Shown one piece after another: positions 58,913 through 64,000 of a DNA stretch of 64,000 nucleotides. How positions within the stretch are numbered: position 1 is the first letter of the stretch; each line of letters opens with the position of its first letter. The stretch is from assembly GCF_014650335.1 (NCBI RefSeq), contig NZ_BMUT01000011.1, positions 186,001 to 250,000 on the forward strand, given 5' to 3'. The DNA is from Streptomyces hiroshimensis. Its GTDB lineage: Bacteria > Actinomycetota > Actinomycetes > Streptomycetales > Streptomycetaceae. The notes below the pieces were generated by a model. The model was not told the DNA's origin. It ran no database searches and was given only the letters and a program-made list of their open reading frames with translations. The position numbers were made by a program, and so were the translations under genes.

Positions 58913-59890
58913 TCAGTCGTCGAGGAAGAAGTCGTGCTGCTCCGCCGCCTGCTCGTACTTCTCCAGCCGGGTCTGCGTGCGCTCGGGATCGGCGTCGGCC
59001 ATGGCCTGGAGGATCGCCGCGGACAGCACCCCCGGCGCCGCGTACGAGTCGAAGACGAGGCGCGAGCCGGTGCCGGCGGTGAACGCCACGTCGGCCTCCT
59101 CCGCCAGGGGCCCGAGGCTCGCCTCCGTGATCAGCGCGACGCGCAGGCCCGTGCTGCGGGCGGCCCGCATCGCCGCCAGCATCTCGTTGGAGTGCCGCGG
59201 CATCGCGAACGCCAGCACCCACGTGCCGCCCGCCTCGCGCGACTGGAGCAGGGCGTCGTAGGCGACGCTGCCGCCGCGGGAGACCAGGCGGACGTCCGGG
59301 TGGATCCGCTTCGCCGCGTACGCGAAGTACTCTGCCAGCGAGACCGAGATCCGCAGGCCGAGGATCGTCAGCGGGACCGACCTGGCGAGCTCGCGGCCGA
59401 TCTCGACCACCCGGTCGGTGTCGGTGAACGCGCGGCGCAGGCTCTCCAGGTTCTCGATCTCGGCGTCGACCGCCGCCTGCAGCTCGTTGCGGCGGTCCTC
59501 CTCCCGCGCGCCGGGGGAAGCGGCGACCGCGCTCAGCGCGATCGGCTGCAGCGCCTCCCGGAGCGCGGGATACCCGCTGAAGCCCACGGAGACCGCGAAG
59601 CGGGTCACCGACGGCTGGCTCACGCCGACGCGGTCGGCGAGGTCCGTGATCGACAGGAACGCGGCCTCGGTGAGGTGGTCGGTGATGTACTGCGCGATGC
59701 GCCGCTGCCCGGGAGACAGCCGGTGACCGCCGAGGAGCGTCCGGACCCTGTCCGCGGGAAGCGGCTCCGGGCCGGGGGGCCGCTTCCCGGGCCCGCCCGG
59801 CTTGCCCGGTGTGATCGCAGACGCCTGAGCGCGTGCCTGCTGCCCTGACGGCGCCGGTGTGCCTCGTTCTCGTCCCACGGCGCTCAACAT
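58913..59890 (-). CDS. MurR/RpiR-family transcriptional regulator
   Basis: A 325-residue protein. A disordered Pro/Gly start (1-~45) precedes an RpiR HTH (about 52-120): SPGQRRIAQYITDHLTEAAF, LADRVGVSQPSVTRFAVSVG. A SIS sugar-phosphate-binding domain follows (about 150-300): LTILGLRISVSLAEYFAYAA, FAMPRHSNEMLAAMRAARS, SRLVFDSYAAP. The family senses sugar phosphates or amino-sugar derivatives. The first ATG is used, although there is no strong ribosome site and a later start is possible. No sugar-use genes are adjacent. Confidence 0.9.
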   Translation of the reverse strand: MLSAVGRERGTPAPSGQQARAQASAITPGKPGGPGKRPPGPEPLPADRVRTLLGGHRLSPGQRRIAQYITDHLTEAAFLSITDLADRVGVSQPSVTRFAVSVGFSGYPALREALQPIALSAVAASPGAREEDRRNELQAAVDAEIENLESLRRAFTDTDRVVEIGRELARSVPLTILGLRISVSLAEYFAYAAKRIHPDVRLVSRGGSVAYDALLQSREAGGTWVLAFAMPRHSNEMLAAMRAARSTGLRVALITEASLGPLAEEADVAFTAGTGSRLVFDSYAAPGVLSAAILQAMADADPERTQTRLEKYEQAAEQHDFFLDD

Positions 59891-59921
59891 AGCCCAAGCG
59901 CCGTGGGGCCGCGGCCGGCCG

Positions 59922-60239
59922 TCAGTGCGAGCCGAACCTCACGCTGGCGAAGCGGAGGTTGCGGGGGGAGTTCCCGCCGGGGGAGACGCCGAGCGCCTTC
60001 TTCTTGCAGGTCTTGTCGGTGTACAGGGCCACCGGAACCGGCGTGCCGTTGTGTGCACCGCGGGCCTCGTCGCTCATCGTCAGACACCGGCCGTCCGGCG
60101 GGTTCTCGATGTAGAACGGGGCGCCCTTGGGCCCCGTCCAGGAGAACCAGCCCTTGGTGGCGACCGCCGCCCCCGCGGGCAGGGCCAGGGCGAGGGCGCA
60201 TCCGGCGAGGGCGACGAGCGCGGGACGGATGAGGCGCAT
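59922..60239 (-). CDS. Small secreted protein of unknown function
   Basis: A 105-residue protein with a Sec signal peptide (MRLIRPALVALAGCALALAL ending GAAVA). The mature part is short: KGWFSWTGPKGAPFYIENPP, RCLTMSDEA, TDKTCKKKALG, with two Cys that could form a disulphide. It looks like the small beta-type secreted proteins common in Streptomyces, but I do not recognise a family. GGAAGG precedes the ATG. It lies 31 bp upstream of the RpiR gene on the same strand. Confidence 0.75.
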   Translation of the reverse strand: MRLIRPALVALAGCALALALPAGAAVATKGWFSWTGPKGAPFYIENPPDGRCLTMSDEARGAHNGTPVPVALYTDKTCKKKALGVSPGGNSPRNLRFASVRFGSH

Positions 60240-60425
60240 CACGATCCTTCCAGTCGATTGCTGAGGAATGCACAGGAAATGCATGAAACGTCTTCACGCA
60301 GTGAAACGACGTGAAGCAGCAATCGACACGCACGGCGGCAACGCGGCCCGGCCCACGGGGCGGCGGGGTTCCGCGCTGCCGTTGCTCAGCCCGCGCCCCG
60401 GACCGCTCCCCGGAGCCGCCCTGGT

Positions 60426-60842
60426 TCACGTCCAGGAGTCGTCCTGCCGGACGACGCACAGCCCCCAGATGACGAAGGCGCACAGCGCGATGGCCACGAT
60501 CGACCACAGCGGGTAGTACGGGATGGACAGGAAATTGGCGAGCATGAGCAGAGCCGCGACGGCCACGCCGAGGATCCTGGCCCACAGGCTCACCCGGAAC
60601 AGGCCGACGCCCACCATGAGCGCCGCAAGTCCGAGCAGCAGGTGGATCCAGCCCCAGCTCGTCAGGTTGAACTTGAAGATGTAGTCCGGCGTGGTGACGA
60701 AGACGTGGTCGTGAACGATGGCCATGATCCCGCGGAAGAGATTCACGAGGCCCAGGACCAGCATCATCACGGCGGCGAACACCGTCAGACCACCGGCGGC
60801 GGCCTGGGATGTCTCCGAATGCGGATGGAGGGTGGATGACAT
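60426..60842 (-). CDS. Four-span membrane protein (DUF7144-like)
   Basis: A 138-residue protein with four hydrophobic spans: GLTVFAAVMMLVLGLVNLF, WGWIHLLLGLAALMVGVGLF, ILGVAVAALLMLANFLSIP and LWSIVAIALCAFVIWGLCVV. The GIMAIVHDHVFVTTPDYIF loop matches what I know of DUF7144 proteins. Its function is unknown; membrane-stress or envelope roles have been proposed for similar small proteins but are not shown here. Confidence 0.85.
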   Translation of the reverse strand: MSSTLHPHSETSQAAAGGLTVFAAVMMLVLGLVNLFRGIMAIVHDHVFVTTPDYIFKFNLTSWGWIHLLLGLAALMVGVGLFRVSLWARILGVAVAALLMLANFLSIPYYPLWSIVAIALCAFVIWGLCVVRQDDSWT

Positions 60843-60986
60843 GGGACTACCTCCCTTGCCTGTACGACAGCCCGTATGACAGTCGGACCCTCACCTCCAT
60901 CGTTTCCCCTTCCGCCACCGATGTCCACGCGAGGAGGTGTCCCCGGCACCGGATTCCAGCTGGTCAGCACCCCCGCGAAAGTCATG

Positions 60987-60992
60987 TAATAT
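60987..60992 (+). promoter_or_regulatory. -10 element of tRNA-Lys
   Basis: TAATAT lies 9 bases before the tRNA 5' end in an AT-rich patch. No good -35 box was found at 17-18 bp spacing. Confidence 0.45.
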
Positions 60993-61001
60993 TCATGTCG
61001 C

Positions 61002-61075
61002 GCGCCGCTAGCTCAGTTGGTTAGAGCAGCTGACTCTTAATCAGCGGGTCCGGGGTTCGAGTCCCTGGCGGCGCA
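61002..61075 (+). tRNA. tRNA-Lys (anticodon CTT)
   Basis: A full cloverleaf can be folded: 7-bp acceptor stem GCGCCGC/GCGGCGC, D stem GCTC/GAGC, anticodon stem GCTGA/TCAGC with loop CTCTTAA (anticodon CTT, 61036-61038), and T arm with GGTTCGAGTCC. The discriminator is A, followed by CC; the full CCA is not encoded. A terminator follows 8 bases later. tRNA genes are common integration sites, but no repeated 3' end was seen in this window. Confidence 0.97.
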
Positions 61076-61082
61076 CCGCGGG

Positions 61083-61114
61083 AAAGCCCCGCCGGTTCAC
61101 CGGCGGGGCTTTTC
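61083..61114 (+). terminator. Rho-independent terminator of tRNA-Lys
   Basis: A 10-bp stem GCCCCGCCGG with loop TTCA is preceded by AAA and followed by TTTTCTT: a classical intrinsic terminator. Confidence 0.92.
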
Positions 61115-61210
61115 TTGCCCCTCCATTCGTTACGGAATGCAATTCAGGACACGCTTTCCGTGACATCTCCGCGATTCGACACCCGCCGGACGCCCACCCA
61201 CGATGGAAGG

Positions 61211-61975
61211 GTGCCGTCACGAGATGAAGGCGCCACCCTCCGTATCGCCCTGCTCGGCGGATTCCGCCTGGCCGCGGGCGACGGCCCCGTACGGATTCCC
61301 GCGGGGTCCGAGCGTCTGCTGGCCTACATAGCACTTCGCCCCGGCAAGGTGGCCCGGAGCGCTGCCGCAGAAGACCTGTGGCCCGGCGCGTCCGAGGCTC
61401 ACGCACACGCGTCCTTGCGCTCCGCCCTTGTCCGGCTGCGCGGAACGGGCTGCTGCCACGCACTCGACATCAGCCCCGGCGAGCTCGCGCTCGCCGACGT
61501 CGTGGCGGTCGACCTCCATGAAGTCCGCGCACTAGCGCACCGCATTCTGGACGCGACGGAGTCCCCGGGCCTGGGGACCGAGGAGATCGAGGGCCTCTCC
61601 CAGGAGCTGCTGCCCGGCTGGTGCGACGAGTGGGCGCTGGGCGAGGCGGAGGAGTGGCGGCAGCTGCGGCTGCACGCCCTCGAAGCGCTGGCGAGCCACT
61701 TCGCCGGGGCGCGGCGCTACGCCCACGCGGTGTCGGCCGCCGGTGCGGCCGTGCGCGCCGAACCGCTGCGGGAGAGCGCTCACGCGGCCCTGATCAAGGC
61801 CCACCTCGCCGAAGGCAACCAGTCCGAGGCGCTCCGCGCCTTCCGGAACTACCGGGTGCTCCTCCGGAGCGAGCTCGGCCTGAGCCCGACGCCCCGCCTG
61901 CTCGGCCTCGTGGCCGGCCTCGGCCCGGCCGTATCCCGCGTCGACGGGCATCACGCGGCGGTCACGTCGCGGTGA
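61211..61975 (+). CDS. Short SARP/BTAD-domain regulator
   Basis: A 254-residue protein with only the DNA-binding and BTAD parts of a SARP: winged-helix start LRIALLGGFRLAAGDGPVRI, AERLLAYIALRPGKVAR-like region, EDLWPGASEAHAHASLRSAL, then BTAD helices (LLPGWCDEWALGEAEEWRQL, AHAALIKAHLAEGNQSEALR, SELGLSPTPRL). There is no ATPase or TPR domain. The GTG start has GGAAGG immediately before it (unusually close). GTG at 61160 would add 17 residues. It could activate the membrane NTPase gene 57 bp downstream. Confidence 0.82.
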   Translation: MPSRDEGATLRIALLGGFRLAAGDGPVRIPAGSERLLAYIALRPGKVARSAAAEDLWPGASEAHAHASLRSALVRLRGTGCCHALDISPGELALADVVAVDLHEVRALAHRILDATESPGLGTEEIEGLSQELLPGWCDEWALGEAEEWRQLRLHALEALASHFAGARRYAHAVSAAGAAVRAEPLRESAHAALIKAHLAEGNQSEALRAFRNYRVLLRSELGLSPTPRLLGLVAGLGPAVSRVDGHHAAVTSR

Positions 61976-62032
61976 CGGTGCGGCGGCCATGATGGCGGAG
62001 AGAGAACGCGCTCACGAGCACGGGTGACGTTC

Positions 62033-64000
62033 ATGGGTTACGTGATCAAGCATCCTGAAGGCAAGCTCGCGCCCCCGAAGGCTCCGCTCCTGGTCCGGCC
62101 GCGGCGGTTCGTATCCCACGCGGTCGATGCCGTGGGGCGGCGCGTCCGTTCGGTGCGGGTCCGGCTGGCTGCCCGGAGCAAGGTCGCGCCGGCTCAGCAG
62201 TGGTGGACGAGAGGTTCGATCAAGCGGTACGTCCCCTATCTCGGCACGCTGATCCTCCTGGTCTGGGTCGGCTCCGGCGTCTACGCGCTCCTTGCACACG
62301 GGGCCTCTCCTGTGGAGACGTGGTGCCAGGGAACCGGCGGGTGCACCGTGGTCTACGGATTCCTCACCCCGTTCCTGAGCCTCAGCCTCGCCACGGTCGC
62401 CTTCTTCTACGCGACCTACGGCTCGGTGCGCAGGACCCTCATCCGGGCGGCCAGGAAGGATCCGCGCGGCATGGTGCCGACGGCCGGGCCGGCCATCGCG
62501 GACGTCGTCGGGCGCAAGGAGATGTGCCTGGTCATCGCCCGGGCGCTGCGGGACAAGCGCACCAGGCGTCCGTACCTGCTCGTGGGCGGCGTGGGTGCCG
62601 GGAAGACGTCGGTCCTCGTACAGCTCACCCGGATGCTCGCCGAGAAGGGCGCCGTACCCGTCCCCATAAGACTGCGGGACGTCGACATGGACGCGGCGCG
62701 GCTCGACTTCCGTGAAGTGGCCTTGAAGCGCTTCAGCGAGATGGCGGACCGCAATGTGCTCTCCGACCGGCACAGCGAGAGAGTGTGGCGCCAGCTGTGC
62801 ATGGACGACAGGGTCGTCGTCCTCGCCGACGGTCTGGAGGAGACCTTCGCCGACGGCAGGAAGCAGAAGCAAAGGGACGTACTCATCCGCCGGGCGATCG
62901 AGCGGGCGGAAGAGCAGAAGCTTCCCTTGGTCATCGCCTCCCGCCCCCACGCACCGCTGGAGCACACCCGGGCTGCGGTCGTCGACCTGGAGCCGCTGAG
63001 TGAGGAGGCGGCACTGGAGTACCTCCAGAAGGGCTACGGGGACCAGGACTGCCGCGCCATGGACCGTGTCGTCGGGGCGGCGGGTGCGGCCGAGTCCCCG
63101 CTGTACTTGCAGATAGCGCGTGAGCTGCGGAAGCACCCTCCGCGAGAGCATTCGGACTGTACCGAGCGCTGGATGGATCCGGACGTGCGCGACGGCGACC
63201 GGACGGCATCGCAGCGGCGGCTGCTCGACGCATGGCGGGAGGCGTTGGTCACCGGGCGCATCCATGGCGAAGTGGCGCTGGCCGCGGGCGACCGGGCCAA
63301 GGTCGTCGAACTCATCTCCGCACTGGCCGGGATCGGGCTCCTGCACGATCAGCTGGAGGTCCGGCTCGGCGATCTGAGAAGGCAGCCGGACATACTGGAC
63401 CGCCTCTTGCAGCGTCTCGACGAGGGATGCAGCAGCGAGAAGATCGACAAGCAGAGGCAGCGCGAGCTCCTGGCACTGTGTGCGACGCAGGGAGAGCAGC
63501 TGGGCCTGATCGAGACCCGAGGGGAGAAGGTCCGTTTCCAGCACAGCATTCTCCAGGCGTACCTCGGCTCCGGCTACCTGGACGTCAAGGAGTGCGCGCT
63601 CCTGGCCGATGCCCTGGCCAGGGAGGCGGGCCCCGGTCGCGAACTCCTCATAGGGCTGGGGCTGAACTCCCGGTCGGGGCACCCCGGCCCGCAGGAGCCG
63701 GTCGTCGAGCACCTCCTCGAAGCGGCCGGCGCCCGCAAGGACGCCAAGGCCCTCGACATGTACGCAGTCGTACTCGACATCGACAGAGCTGCGGGAGCCG
63801 CCCGCCACCGGCACATCGCCGAGACGCTTCGCGAGCGGTGGACGGACATCACGGCCGGCGACCGCAGGACGATCGAAGGGGCGAAGGAACGCCTGGTGCA
63901 CCGGTTCGGGGAAGTCCTGCGGGCGGTCGCCTGCCCGGCCTACGAGCAGTTCTTCACCATCGCCACCCTCGAGCCCTCGTACCAGATCAGGCTGGCCGTC
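62033..64000 (+). CDS. Membrane-anchored NACHT-type NTPase (3' end outside window)
   Basis: The frame is open for 656 codons from ATG 62033 to the window edge. A basic N-terminus precedes two transmembrane segments (about 66-89, YVPYLGTLILLVWVGSGVYA; about 106-130, FLTPFLSLSLATVAFFYAT). A cytoplasmic NACHT-like ATPase follows: P-loop VGGVGAGKTSVLVQL (~183-197), Walker B VVVLADGLEE (~261), a sensor-like PLVIASRPHAPLE (~302), and a winged-helix end VRFQHSILQAYLGSGYL. The C-terminal sensor region is cut off. Such STAND NTPases include anti-phage and signalling proteins; which applies here is unknown. Confidence 0.82.
   Translation, partial: MGYVIKHPEGKLAPPKAPLLVRPRRFVSHAVDAVGRRVRSVRVRLAARSKVAPAQQWWTRGSIKRYVPYLGTLILLVWVGSGVYALLAHGASPVETWCQGTGGCTVVYGFLTPFLSLSLATVAFFYATYGSVRRTLIRAARKDPRGMVPTAGPAIADVVGRKEMCLVIARALRDKRTRRPYLLVGGVGAGKTSVLVQLTRMLAEKGAVPVPIRLRDVDMDAARLDFREVALKRFSEMADRNVLSDRHSERVWRQLCMDDRVVVLADGLEETFADGRKQKQRDVLIRRAIERAEEQKLPLVIASRPHAPLEHTRAAVVDLEPLSEEAALEYLQKGYGDQDCRAMDRVVGAAGAAESPLYLQIARELRKHPPREHSDCTERWMDPDVRDGDRTASQRRLLDAWREALVTGRIHGEVALAAGDRAKVVELISALAGIGLLHDQLEVRLGDLRRQPDILDRLLQRLDEGCSSEKIDKQRQRELLALCATQGEQLGLIETRGEKVRFQHSILQAYLGSGYLDVKECALLADALAREAGPGRELLIGLGLNSRSGHPGPQEPVVEHLLEAAGARKDAKALDMYAVVLDIDRAAGAARHRHIAETLRERWTDITAGDRRTIEGAKERLVHRFGEVLRAVACPAYEQFFTIATLEPSYQIRLAV

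Noticed and set aside
61002..61114. Phage or ICE attachment site at tRNA-Lys
   Set aside because: No duplicate of the tRNA 3' end and no integrase gene seen in the window; the right side beyond 64000 is not available.
62012..63901. 629-codon minus-strand open frame opposite the NACHT-type NTPase
   Set aside because: It is the mirror of a plus-strand frame with P-loop, Walker B and membrane segments; its own product shows no recognisable motif. Long antisense frames are expected at this GC content.

Overview
The window looks like a Streptomyces (or very close actinomycete) chromosome. It is GC-rich throughout, uses many GTG starts, and is dense in regulators of types common there: SARP, PucR, PaaX, RpiR, LuxR, LysR, Lrp, XRE-cupin and ECF sigma factors. 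It also carries many Sec/Tat-secreted proteins and lipoproteins. No CRISPR array, rRNA, insertion sequence or phage gene was seen. The only RNA gene is a tRNA-Lys(CTT) at 61002-61075.

Layout. 1-2385: the C-terminal part of an XRE-TPR regulator, translationally coupled to a creatininase-family hydrolase, and then a 5'-truncated DUF4291 gene that suggests a recombination scar. 2455-11798: a methyltransferase-like protein, a membrane-anchored conserved protein, a 988-residue AfsR-like SARP regulator, a fused SecDF translocase subunit, and a DUF4352 lipoprotein behind a phased direct repeat. 11851-15117: LysR regulator, then kbl and tdh (threonine to glycine). 15264-23718: D,D-carboxypeptidase, lipoprotein, secreted GH47 mannosidase, O-methyltransferase, polyprenyl synthase, and an ECF sigma operon with an unknown partner. 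23773-27765: an I36-type inhibitor, then a candidate trans-membrane electron-transfer module made of a SCO0930-type lipoprotein, a NOX-like bis-heme membrane protein and a NuoF-ferredoxin fusion.

28106-41270: PucR regulator, DUF4142-DUF1996 secreted pair, a cobalamin-type radical-SAM RiPP maturase with a DUF5825 partner, secreted nuclease/phosphatase, ECF sigma/anti-sigma-like pair, alpha/beta hydrolase, two methyltransferases and an apparently leaderless XRE-cupin gene. 41412-50624: MFS exporter, ArsR-like regulator, secreted hydrolases, LuxR regulator, lipoprotein, membrane protein, and a PaaX-type regulator with a 16-bp palindrome on its start codon.

50814-57451: the most interesting stretch. 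A four-gene operon (cysteine-rich protein, DUF692/MNIO enzyme, DUF2063 partner, ferritin-like protein) resembles MNIO-dependent peptide-modification systems but has an unusually long Cys-rich candidate substrate. It is followed by a PsiD-like decarboxylase and an MFS exporter divergent from an Lrp regulator. 58586-58912 is a convergent intergenic region holding three perfect palindromes. 59922-64000: small secreted protein, DUF7144-like membrane protein, tRNA-Lys with terminator, a short SARP regulator, and a membrane-anchored NACHT-type NTPase cut by the window end.

A recurring oddity is short tandem repeats at gene ends, several of them spanning the stop codon. All family names are from recognition by eye; no database search was run.
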